A stretch of DNA of 7,301 nucleotides from a bacterium UBP12_UBA5184. GTDB taxonomy: Bacteria > Vulcanimicrobiota > Vulcanimicrobiia > Vulcanimicrobiales > Vulcanimicrobiaceae. The translations under genes were made by a program, and so were the position numbers. The notes below the pieces were generated by a model that saw only the letters and a program-made list of their open reading frames with translations, was not told the DNA's origin and searched no databases. Positions 1-5,803 of this stretch are shown piece by piece (the first letter of the stretch is position 1; each line of letters begins with the position of its first letter). The stretch is taken from assembly GCA_002413145.1 (NCBI GenBank), contig DHWK01000145.1, positions 1-7,301 of the forward strand. Reading direction: 5' to 3'.

Positions 1-1082
1 AATCCGGCGGCGCGCAGTTCGGCGGTCGCCGCCAATTGCGCGAGCGCCCGTCGCACGGCGCGCGCATCGGCGAGGTGCTGCGCGTCGACGACGCACGCCA
101 TCGTTCGGCTTGTGCTCGCCAGGACGTCGATCGCGGGAAAGTGGCCGGCGCGCGCGAGCGACGGCGAAAGCGTGAGGTGTCCGTCGAGCGCCGCTCGAGC
201 GTTGCCGCAGACCGGATCGCGCTCTTCATCTCCGTCCACCAGAACCGTCGCCATCAAAGTCACCGAGCCGCGCGTCGCGTTGCCGCCACTCTCCAAAAAT
301 CGCCCGAATTCTGACCACACGCTCGCGGGATAGCCGCCGCGGCCCGCGGGTTCGCCGAGCGCCGACGCGCGTTCGCGCAACGCCGCCGCGTAACGCGCCA
401 GACTATCGAGGATCAAGAGCACGTGGAGTCCGCGCTCGCGCATGAAGCACGCGTGCGCCATCGCGACGTCGGCGGCGCGGACGCGCTCGGCGGCCGAACG
501 GTCGGCGGTCGCGCAGATGAGGGTCGAGCGGCGATCGATGCGGCGCAGCCACGCCTCGGCCTCGCGGCCACGTTCGCCGACGAGGCCGACGACAACGGCG
601 TCGGCGTCGCCGTCGCCGGCCAGCGATTGGAGCAACGCCGTCTTTCCGGTCCCGGGGGCGCTGAAGATGCCGATGCGCGCCCCGCGACCGACGGTGAGCA
701 AAGCATCGATCGCGCGGATCCCCGTCCAGGCGATCGTCTCGACCGGCCTCCGGCACGCCGGCGGTGGGGCAGACGCGTTGACGCGCGTTCGCGTCCCCGC
801 AATCGGCGAATCGCCGTCTAGCGGCCGTCCTTCCGCATCGACGGCTCGCCCGAGCAGGCCGAATCCCAGGACGCACTCGAGGGCGTCGGGTGCGTTTTCG
901 ACGCGGTCGCCGGCTGCGACCCCAAGCAGCGGCGCAAAGGGGACGATAGCGACGCGGCCGCGTTCCACCGCGGCGACGCGTCCGCCGATCGCGCGCTGCG
1001 AACGTGCGACGATGCGCACGCCGTCGCCGATGCGAGCGCCGGCAAGGCTTGCGATCGCGATCTCGCCGATAGTGCGAATCAC
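1..1082 (-). CDS. fliI: Flagellar export ATPase FliI (C-terminus cut by window edge)
   Basis: FliI is the hexameric ATPase of the flagellar type III export apparatus, working at the cytoplasmic face of the MS ring with FliH. About 360 residues are visible, read from the minus strand and open to the left edge. Seen: a beta-barrel N-terminal region with GRPLDG near residues 85-90; a P-loop SAPGTGKT at 141-148 (Lys147); GERGRE at 169-174 holding the probable catalytic Glu170; Walker B LLILDSLARY around Asp226; then GGYPASVW, TVLVDGDEERDP and FPAIDVLASTSR, all typical of FliI. The GTG start at 1082 is a choice. An in-frame TTG at 1106 would overlap the fliH stop by 4 bases and add eight residues. 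With either start the protein lacks roughly 20 N-terminal residues that bind FliH in well-studied FliI. The P-loop begins with Ser where the family has Ala or Gly. Injectisome ATPases are close relatives, but the neighbouring rod genes favour FliI. Confidence 0.93.
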   Translation of the reverse strand, partial: MIRTIGEIAIASLAGARIGDGVRIVARSQRAIGGRVAAVERGRVAIVPFAPLLGVAAGDRVENAPDALECVLGFGLLGRAVDAEGRPLDGDSPIAGTRTRVNASAPPPACRRPVETIAWTGIRAIDALLTVGRGARIGIFSAPGTGKTALLQSLAGDGDADAVVVGLVGERGREAEAWLRRIDRRSTLICATADRSAAERVRAADVAMAHACFMRERGLHVLLILDSLARYAAALRERASALGEPAGRGGYPASVWSEFGRFLESGGNATRGSVTLMATVLVDGDEERDPVCGNARAALDGHLTLSPSLARAGHFPAIDVLASTSRTMACVVDAQHLADARAVRRALAQLAATAELRAAG

Positions 1083-1102
1083 GGCTCCGATGCCGCGCGC
1101 GT

Positions 1103-1567
1103 TCAAAGGCCGGTTTGCGCCGTCGCGAGCGCGCCGGCAAGCCGCAGCGCAAAGCGCGCATCGAGTTCGCCGTCGCGCACCTCGAGCACGAGGTCACCGG
1201 GTTCGAGCGCCGGATCGCCGCGAATCGGCAAAGCGCTGCTCACGCAGCGCTCGTCGGCGGGCGAGACCCACAGCGCGACCGGCTCTTCGGCTTCGAAACG
1301 TTTGCAAGCCAGTGCGGCAAGACGCGAGAGATCGGCCGGCGCGAGCGCGAGTTCGCGTCCGAGGACATCCTGCGCCAACGCCGCCAGCAAGCGCGGGACG
1401 GCGCGTTGGTAGGCTTCGAGCGCCGCCAGCCGCGCGAGCGCCAGGTCGTCGAGGGGAGCGTCGCCGTCGCGCGTTTCGACCGGAGCGACGTCCGCGTCGG
1501 GTGACGCGCTCGGCACGACCTGCGTTCTTTCGAGCAAGCTGGCGGCCAGCGAAACGAACTCAGCCAC
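1103..1567 (-). CDS. fliH: Short FliH-like flagellar assembly protein
   Basis: A 154-residue protein in the FliH position, between fliF and fliI. FliH is the FliI-binding stator-like regulator of the export ATPase (the HrpE/YscL/FliH family). Evidence is the C-terminal part: ALWVSPAD at 98-105, then DPALEPGDLVLEVRDGELD at 118-136 and an arginine-containing amphipathic end, which matches the family pattern of a position-specific V-x-P-x-D, D-x-x-L-x-P-G-x-x-x-E, and D-(AS) segment. The N-terminus is acidic and Pro/Ala-rich (17-40), followed by a helix-rich stretch (41-95). Typical FliH has about 220-240 residues, so the long N-terminal coiled or GxxxG region is missing. The GTG start overlaps the fliF stop by 8 bases, implying translational coupling. 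The similarity is moderate but position in the operon supports it strongly. Confidence 0.75.
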   Translation of the reverse strand: MAEFVSLAASLLERTQVVPSASPDADVAPVETRDGDAPLDDLALARLAALEAYQRAVPRLLAALAQDVLGRELALAPADLSRLAALACKRFEAEEPVALWVSPADERCVSSALPIRGDPALEPGDLVLEVRDGELDARFALRLAGALATAQTGL

Positions 1568-3026
1568 ACTCGGCGGCTTTCAAATCCAAAAACGCCTCGC
1601 AGTCGGGGACGATCGGCGCCGCCTCGCGCTGCATTCGGCGCACGATCGCCGCACGCTCGTCGGGGGGATAGAGTTCGAGCACCGCCGTCGCGGTCGCGGC
1701 CGGCAGCGCGCTGATGATCGCCGCGGCAGCATGCGGGGGCTCGTCACGCAGTGCGCCGCGCACGCGGGCCGGCGCGAATCCCGCCGCATCCTGCGAGGCA
1801 CGCGCGAGCAGGACGCGCCGGCTCGTCGTTTCGATCGCGCGCGCCAGCGGCGCTGCGCCGAAGCGCACGATGCATCCGGCGAGCACGGTCAAGAAGGCGG
1901 CCGGCATGATGGCGGCGACGAAACCGAGGATCACCCAGAGCGGGGCGACGGGATGATCCGGGCGGCGCGCGAACGGGACGGCGGCGACGCGCAACAGATC
2001 GCGTCCTTCGACCAGACCGAGGGTCGCGCTCGAAAACGCTCCGATGGCGTCCAGATCGAGTTTTCGTTCGGCATCGACCGCGACGGCGACCGAGATGCGC
2101 GCGACGTCGCCCGCCGGAACCTCGGTCCGTTCTTCGCGCAGGTCGCTGCCCCGATCCTCACTCGCCTGGACGCGCGAGAAGTGCTTCTTCTCGGCGGCGT
2201 AACGCTCGTCGAGCGAGGCGCTCGCGATCGTTTTGCCCGCGAGTGGTGCGCGCCGCACGGCGCGCAGCTCGCGGCTGCGCCGGTCGTAGTCGAAACGGAC
2301 GCGCACGATCGTCGCGCCTTCGCCGAAGGCTTGGTCGAGCGCCGATTGCAACGAGGTTTGCAGCGCGGCGGACTCATCGTTAGGATTGCGATTCTCGCCG
2401 AGCGCGAGACCGCGATCGTCGAGGATCGCGACGCGCGCCGGAATCAGCCCCGAGACGCCGTCGGCGACGAATTGGCGAATCCCCTCGACCGTCTGACGCC
2501 CGAGTTGCTCGCCCGGGCGCAGACGAAGGCGCAGCGAGGCGCTCGGCGCCGAGGACGACTCGTCGGCGAACGCCGCGTTGCGGCCGGGCGCGATGATGAC
2601 CTGCGCGTCATCGATGCCGGCGATGCCGCGCAACGCATTCGCAAGGTCGCCGGCGAGTCCGTCGCGCGTTTGGGCATCGAGCACCGCTTGCGGCGTGAGT
2701 GGGTTGACGTGGGCCAAGGTTTCGCTCGAGCTGGCGCGATGGGCATGCGGGACGCCGGCAAGCGACAGTCGCAGCAATACGTCGTTGCGCCGGCGCGCAT
2801 CGATCCTCACGTTGTCGGCCACCGCGACAAACGGGACGTTCCACTCCGCGAGCCGTTCGACGACTTCGCTGACTTGTTCGGGGCGTAACGGCTCGGCAAA
2901 CAAAGCGACGCGCGCATCGCGCTGTGCGAACGACGCAATCATAACGGCGGCGAACGCGGCCAGCGCGAGGCCGACGATCGAGATGCGCGTCCGAGCGGGG
3001 AGCGACGGCCAGTTGGGCAGGCGCAC
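1560..3026 (-). CDS. fliF: Flagellar MS-ring protein FliF with a FliG-like C-terminal tail
   Basis: FliF forms the inner-membrane MS ring that houses the export gate and carries the FliG switch ring. Seen in 488 residues: membrane helix 1 at about 15-32; a YscJ/FliF ring-building region at 40-95 (LFAEPLRPEQ... with LSLAGVP); a second one at about 115-210 with DLANALRGIAGIDDAQVIIA and SASLRLRLRPGEQL, then ARVAILDDRGLALGE; a region resembling the FliF third ring domain at 220-352 ending RISVAVAVD...VAAVPFAR; and membrane helix 2 at about 363-388. After it, residues 426-465 (DEPPHAAAAIISAL, then LELYPPDERAAIVRRMQ) resemble the EHPQ-containing middle domain of FliG rather than an ordinary FliF tail. 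No separate fliG follows. The start is GTG, chosen because AGGAGT lies five bases upstream. The protein is somewhat shorter than the usual 520-560 residues, even with the extra tail. Confidence 0.92.
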   Translation of the reverse strand: MRLPNWPSLPARTRISIVGLALAAFAAVMIASFAQRDARVALFAEPLRPEQVSEVVERLAEWNVPFVAVADNVRIDARRRNDVLLRLSLAGVPHAHRASSSETLAHVNPLTPQAVLDAQTRDGLAGDLANALRGIAGIDDAQVIIAPGRNAAFADESSSAPSASLRLRLRPGEQLGRQTVEGIRQFVADGVSGLIPARVAILDDRGLALGENRNPNDESAALQTSLQSALDQAFGEGATIVRVRFDYDRRSRELRAVRRAPLAGKTIASASLDERYAAEKKHFSRVQASEDRGSDLREERTEVPAGDVARISVAVAVDAERKLDLDAIGAFSSATLGLVEGRDLLRVAAVPFARRPDHPVAPLWVILGFVAAIMPAAFLTVLAGCIVRFGAAPLARAIETTSRRVLLARASQDAAGFAPARVRGALRDEPPHAAAAIISALPAATATAVLELYPPDERAAIVRRMQREAAPIVPDCEAFLDLKAAECG

Positions 3027-3030
3027 CGTG

Positions 3031-3036
3031 ACTCCT
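3031..3036 (-). promoter_or_regulatory. Shine-Dalgarno site of fliF
   Basis: On the minus strand the bases read AGGAGT, overlapping the fliE stop codon and followed by a four- to five-base spacer and the GTG of fliF. It is the best ribosome binding site in the flagellar operon and decides the fliF start. Confidence 0.7.
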
Positions 3037-3334
3037 AGATCTGCATTCCGAGGATCGTGCTCAGGGTCTGAAGGCTGCGCGACGCCGCCGCGCCGGCAAT
3101 CGTCAAGAGGACGTCCGCCTGGGCGCGCTCCACGACCATCTCTTGCAAGCCGCCGTGGCCCCCGATGAACGCTCGTTCGGCGCCATCGGCTCGCGACAGC
3201 GCCGCGCCCGCGTTGTCGAGCGCACGGGCCAGCGCCGGACCGAAAGCGGCGGCCGCCCCGCCTTCTCCGATTGGTGAATCGAGGTCACGCGGCGCTCCTA
3301 ACGGCGCATCGGGGCTGAAGGGCGTGACGGTCAC
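3035..3334 (-). CDS. fliE: Flagellar hook-basal body protein FliE
   Basis: FliE is the small adapter joining the MS ring/export gate to the proximal rod and is an early export substrate. The 99-residue length is normal for the family. Seen: a Pro/Gly/Ala-rich N-terminus (1-30), then a helix-rich half with FGPALARAL at 31-39, LQEMVVERAQADVLL at 63-77 (the family's 'h-x-x-M-h-x-x-x-x-A' helix), and a C-terminus ending LSTILGMQI that matches the family ending '...IMxMQI'. The usual VRNK-LxxAYQE block is replaced by AASRSLQTLS, so the sequence is divergent. The GTG start overlaps the flgC stop (GTGA), and fliF begins eight bases after the stop. The order flgC-fliE-fliF is the classical one. Confidence 0.85.
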   Translation of the reverse strand: MTVTPFSPDAPLGAPRDLDSPIGEGGAAAAFGPALARALDNAGAALSRADGAERAFIGGHGGLQEMVVERAQADVLLTIAGAAASRSLQTLSTILGMQI

Positions 3335-3699
3335 GGGCGTCCGACCTCGATCGTCCGCTCCGCGAGCCGCTTCCCAAGATCGAAGACCGACGCGTTGGCT
3401 TCGAAGGCGCGCTGCGCGTTCAGCACCGCGACCATCTCGGTGATCGCGTCGACGTCGACGCCGCGCTGTACCTCGGTTCCGAGAAAACGCACGGGTGCAG
3501 CGAGATCGTCATCGGAGGAAACTGCGTCGTCGTCGCCGGGCGGATCGACCGAAAAGCGCGGCACGAGGCGCTCGAACGAAGTGCCGCGAGCGCTCGCTTC
3601 GGCGGCGGCGACGTTCCGCGCCGCGACGTCGAGTGCGGCCCGCTGCGCTTCCATCCCCGCGGCCGCCGCGTTCAGGACGTCGAATTCGTAGAGTGCCAT
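3331..3699 (-). CDS. flgC: Flagellar basal-body rod protein FlgC (short, diverged)
   Basis: FlgC is a proximal rod subunit exported by the type III apparatus. The 122-residue protein has the family's two terminal helices. The N-terminal one is MALYEFDVLNAAAAGMEAQR with LDVAARNVAAAE at 23-34. The C-terminal one is VDVDAITEMVAVLNAQRAFE at 81-100 followed by ANASVFDLGKRLAERTIEVG, close to the usual 'V-(ND)-x-x-x-E-M-V-x-x-x-x-A-x-R-A-Y-E-A-N' block. Unlike typical FlgC (about 135-150 residues), the motif N-N-I-A-N after the first helix has decayed to ARNVAAAE, and the middle domain is reduced to an acidic linker (DPPGDDDAVSSDDD, 52-65). The ATG start sits 62 bases downstream of the FlgB-like gene. 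It overlaps fliE by 4 bases. Confidence 0.88.
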   Translation of the reverse strand: MALYEFDVLNAAAAGMEAQRAALDVAARNVAAAEASARGTSFERLVPRFSVDPPGDDDAVSSDDDLAAPVRFLGTEVQRGVDVDAITEMVAVLNAQRAFEANASVFDLGKRLAERTIEVGRP

Positions 3700-3708
3700 C
3701 GCTCGAGT

Positions 3709-3748
3709 GTAACCGCGGCTCTTGTCCGGGGTGCGACCGCGATGTTAC
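3709..3748. repeat. Inverted repeat between the FlgB-like gene and flgC
   Basis: On the plus strand GTAACCGCGG (3709-3718) pairs with CCGCGATGTTAC (3737-3748). This gives two 5-bp stem blocks interrupted by a two-base AT bulge, with an 18-base loop. It fills most of the 62-base gap between the first two genes of the flagellar operon. There is no U-tract after it on either strand, so it does not look like a standard intrinsic terminator. It could be an mRNA stem that stabilises or partly attenuates the flgC transcript, or an operator. Chance occurrence in GC-rich sequence is possible. Confidence 0.4.
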
Positions 3749-3761
3749 GCGCGCGTGAACC

Positions 3762-3980
3762 CTACTTCGCGGCGTTACGCAGCGCCTCGAGCCGGGCACG
3801 AATCGCGCCGAGCAGCGCATCGCCGAACACCGCGGCTCGGGCCGCCGCCCCCATCGCGGTCGCGGATCCGGAGAGCCCGGCGGACCCGAGGCCGGCCGTA
3901 GCGGCGCTGCGGGCGAGGGTCGCGAGCCGGTCGCGTGCCCCGAGCGCCGCCGAGGTAAGATCGCTTGGCAGGACGTTCAT
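3762..3980 (-). CDS. 72-aa FlgB-like rod protein (first gene of the flagellar operon)
   Basis: This gene is in the place where flgB normally stands, directly upstream of flgC on the same strand. Its 72-residue product begins MNVLPSDLTSAALGARDRLA, recalling the 'DLTxxALxxAxDxLxxR' first helix of some FlgB proteins. It ends with an amphipathic helix AAVFGDALLGAIRARLEAL then RNAAK (49-72), like the FlgB ending 'YxxLxxxLxxxxxxLRxAI'. Between them is only a short Gly/Ser/Ala linker (28-45). The N-x-A-N-x-x-T-P-G-Y motif and the whole central domain of normal FlgB (about 130 residues) are absent. The ATG at 3980 is preferred over a longer in-frame start at 4172 because that extension lies inside the divergent cyclase gene. 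No alternative frame holds a missing FlgB domain, so a simple frameshift is unlikely. FlgB identity is an inference from position and both termini; a hypothetical protein is the fallback. Confidence 0.6.
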   Translation of the reverse strand: MNVLPSDLTSAALGARDRLATLARSAATAGLGSAGLSGSATAMGAAARAAVFGDALLGAIRARLEALRNAAK

Positions 3981-4099
3981 CGCTCCATTCTGCGGCGCCG
4001 AGATGACCGCGGCGTCGCCGTTCGATTGCCGGCGCGTGACGGCGCCCGGGACGCTCGGCTCGTAAAGCGGCTCCCCGTTTCTGCCGAACCAGCCTGTAG
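3981..4099. other. Divergent intergenic region between the flagellar operon and the cyclase
   Basis: These 119 bases separate the starts of the leftward flagellar operon and the rightward cyclase, so promoters for both must lie here or within the neighbouring 5' coding ends. Rightward, a sigma-28-like motif is visible (listed separately). Leftward, I see no convincing sigma-70 hexamer pair, sigma-54 element or flagellar box. Immediately before the leftward ATG is GGAG with only a two-base spacer, a poor ribosome binding site. Confidence 0.5.
4063..4090 (+). promoter_or_regulatory. Possible sigma-28 (FliA/SigD)-type promoter for the cyclase
   Basis: TAAA at 4063-4066 is followed after 16 bases by GCCGAACC (4083-4090). 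The known sigma-28 consensus is TAAA, 14-16 bases, GCCGATAA/T. The -35 core matches fully and the -10 matches in GCCGA but not in the last bases. Transcription would start around 4095-4100, at the ATG of the longer cyclase reading or about 30 bases before the in-frame GTG at 4130. Motif matches this short can arise by chance, although TAAA is uncommon in such GC-rich DNA. Confidence 0.4.
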
Positions 4100-5803
4100 A
4101 TGAGGCCTGGCAAACGCGCGGAACCCAGCGTGAGCGACGCTGTCTCGAGCGCGCTTGCGACCCTGGCTGCACTCCCGGTGCTGCGCGACGACCCGCGCGC
4201 CGTCGACGCGCTCGCGACGATCGCGGCTCACGTCGATGCGGCCGAGTTCGCGAAGATCAAACGGCTGACGCGCGCCGCGCAGATCGTCAACTCCTCGCTC
4301 GAAGTCGACGCGGTGCTGCGCGACGCGCTCGAGCTCGCCGTCGAGCTCGTCGGCGCCGAACGCGGCTTCCTCATGCTCAGCGAAGGCCGCCACGTCGTCG
4401 CCGTCCACAATCTCTTTTCATTCGAAGCGACGCTCAATCCCAACGCGCTGCCCAAAGCGCTGGTCGAGCAAACCTTCGAGACGCGCGAAGCCGTCTTTAC
4501 GACCGATGCGCAAAGCGACCCGCAGTGGCGCGCACAGAGCGCGGTCATCGCACTGCACATCCGCTCGATCGCCTGCGTCCCCATGCGCGTGCGCGATCGC
4601 ATCGTGGGCGTGATCTATCTCGATTCGCGCGTCAAACCCGGTCTGTTCACGCCGGCCGACCGCGAGCTCTTGACATCGTTCGCGCATCAGGCCGCCCTTG
4701 CTGTGGAAAACGCACGCCACTTCGAGGGCGAACGTCAGCGCGCGCAGCGGGTTGCCGACCTGCAAGCCTTCCAAGACCGCCTGCTCGAAGCGATCGCCAA
4801 CGGCGTCATCACCCTCGACAGCGAGCGGCGCATCACGAGCTTCAATCGGGCCGCGGAGACGACGTTCGGCCTTGAGGCGGATAAGATCATCTGCGGCGGA
4901 ATCGCCGCGCTCTCGCGCTATATCCCGGATTTCCCGGAATTGATCGAGACCTACTACGCGAGCGACGGTGCGCTCTTACGAGCGGAGGTCGCAGCGCGCC
5001 GTCCCGACGGCGCCCGACTTGCGATGCAATTGCGTTTCACGCCACTCGAAACGCCGGACGACAAGGGCGTCGCGGTCGTCGTTAGCGACGTAACCGAACA
5101 GCGCCGCCTCGAGGAGGTGCATGCCGCCGAACTGGCCCACAAGAACGCGATCCAAGCGTCCTTTTCGCGCTACCTCGCACCCCACGTCCTAGAGTCGCTC
5201 GTCGCCAATCCATCCTCCGTCCAACTCGGCGGCGAACGCTGTCGCGCGACGATGCTCTTCGCCGACATCCGCGGCTTCACGAAGCTCGCCACCGAGCTCG
5301 AGCCCGAACGCGTCGCCGAGATCCTGAACGCCTATTTCGAAGAAGCGGTGCGCATCATCTTCGAGTACGAGGGCTTGCTGGACAAGTTTTACGGCGACGG
5401 CTTGATGGCGGTCTTCGGAGCCCCGTTGCCGCGAGCGGACGACCCCAAACGCGCGCTCGGCGCCGCGCTGCGTTTACGCGACGCGATGCGCGATGGATTG
5501 AAGATGCGCCTGAGCGATCCCCTCGCCATCTCGATCGGTTTGGCCAGCGGCGACGTCGTGGCGGGGCACTTCGGCAGCAGCCTGCGCATGGATTACACCG
5601 TGATCGGCGACGCCGTCAACCTCGCGCAGGGCTTGCAAAGCGCGGCGCCGCCGGGTGCGGTCTACCTCGACGAAGCGACCTATCTCGCGGCGCAGCCGGA
5701 GGGACGCTTCCATCGCATCGCCGCGCGCGTCAAAGGCCGCAGCGAACTGGTCACCGCCTACGCGATCCTGCCTGAGGAGTTGCTCTCGCCCGTTAGGGTT
5801 TAG
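4100..5803 (+). CDS. GAF-PAS sensor class III adenylate/guanylate cyclase
   Basis: A soluble 567-residue sensor protein expected to make a cyclic nucleotide, probably cAMP. No membrane helix is seen. Domains: N-terminal helices (10-65); GAF (about 66-205, with GAERGFLML and CVPMRVRDRIVGVIYLDS); coiled linker 206-228; PAS (about 228-335, with GVITLDSERRITSFNRAAE and ending SDVTEQRRLEE); a signalling/transducer helix 336-360; catalytic domain 361-560. Catalytic residues: metal-binding Asp389 (LFADIRGFT) and Asp433 (KFYGDGLMAVFG), base-selecting Lys429 and Thr500 (the Lys/Thr pair of class IIIb adenylyl cyclases), and Asn507. The transition-state Arg expected four residues after Asn507 is Gly511 (VNLAQGLQ in place of VNLAxRL), so activity may be reduced or differently arranged. 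Start: ATG 4100 lacks a ribosome binding site; in-frame GTG 4130, preceded by GCGGAAC, is a credible alternative. It is divergent from the flagellar operon and convergent with rpsI. Confidence 0.9.
   Translation: MRPGKRAEPSVSDAVSSALATLAALPVLRDDPRAVDALATIAAHVDAAEFAKIKRLTRAAQIVNSSLEVDAVLRDALELAVELVGAERGFLMLSEGRHVVAVHNLFSFEATLNPNALPKALVEQTFETREAVFTTDAQSDPQWRAQSAVIALHIRSIACVPMRVRDRIVGVIYLDSRVKPGLFTPADRELLTSFAHQAALAVENARHFEGERQRAQRVADLQAFQDRLLEAIANGVITLDSERRITSFNRAAETTFGLEADKIICGGIAALSRYIPDFPELIETYYASDGALLRAEVAARRPDGARLAMQLRFTPLETPDDKGVAVVVSDVTEQRRLEEVHAAELAHKNAIQASFSRYLAPHVLESLVANPSSVQLGGERCRATMLFADIRGFTKLATELEPERVAEILNAYFEEAVRIIFEYEGLLDKFYGDGLMAVFGAPLPRADDPKRALGAALRLRDAMRDGLKMRLSDPLAISIGLASGDVVAGHFGSSLRMDYTVIGDAVNLAQGLQSAAPPGAVYLDEATYLAAQPEGRFHRIAARVKGRSELVTAYAILPEELLSPVRV

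Noticed and set aside
403..1197. Minus-strand 264-codon frame overlapping fliI in another frame
   Set aside because: It is Arg-rich and featureless, whereas the frame beginning at 1082 shows P-loop, GERGRE and Walker B motifs in order.
442..1671. Plus-strand open frame of 409 codons antisense to fliI/fliH
   Set aside because: Its product is Arg/Ala/Ser-rich with no recognisable domain; the opposite strand encodes clear FliI and FliH. Long shadow frames are expected at this GC content.
1731..2888. Plus-strand open frame of 385 codons antisense to fliF
   Set aside because: Arg-rich low-complexity translation without motifs, entirely covered by the FliF gene on the other strand.
1..3980. Interpretation as a virulence-type injectisome (hrc/ysc) cluster
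   Set aside because: FlgC and FliE with a two-helix FliF are flagellar hallmarks, and the gene order is the flagellar one; no secretin or needle gene is seen.
3762..4172. Longer 136-codon version of the FlgB-like gene
   Set aside because: The extra 64 residues overlap the start of the divergent cyclase, look like non-coding translation and carry no FlgB motif; the internal ATG at 3980 is favoured.
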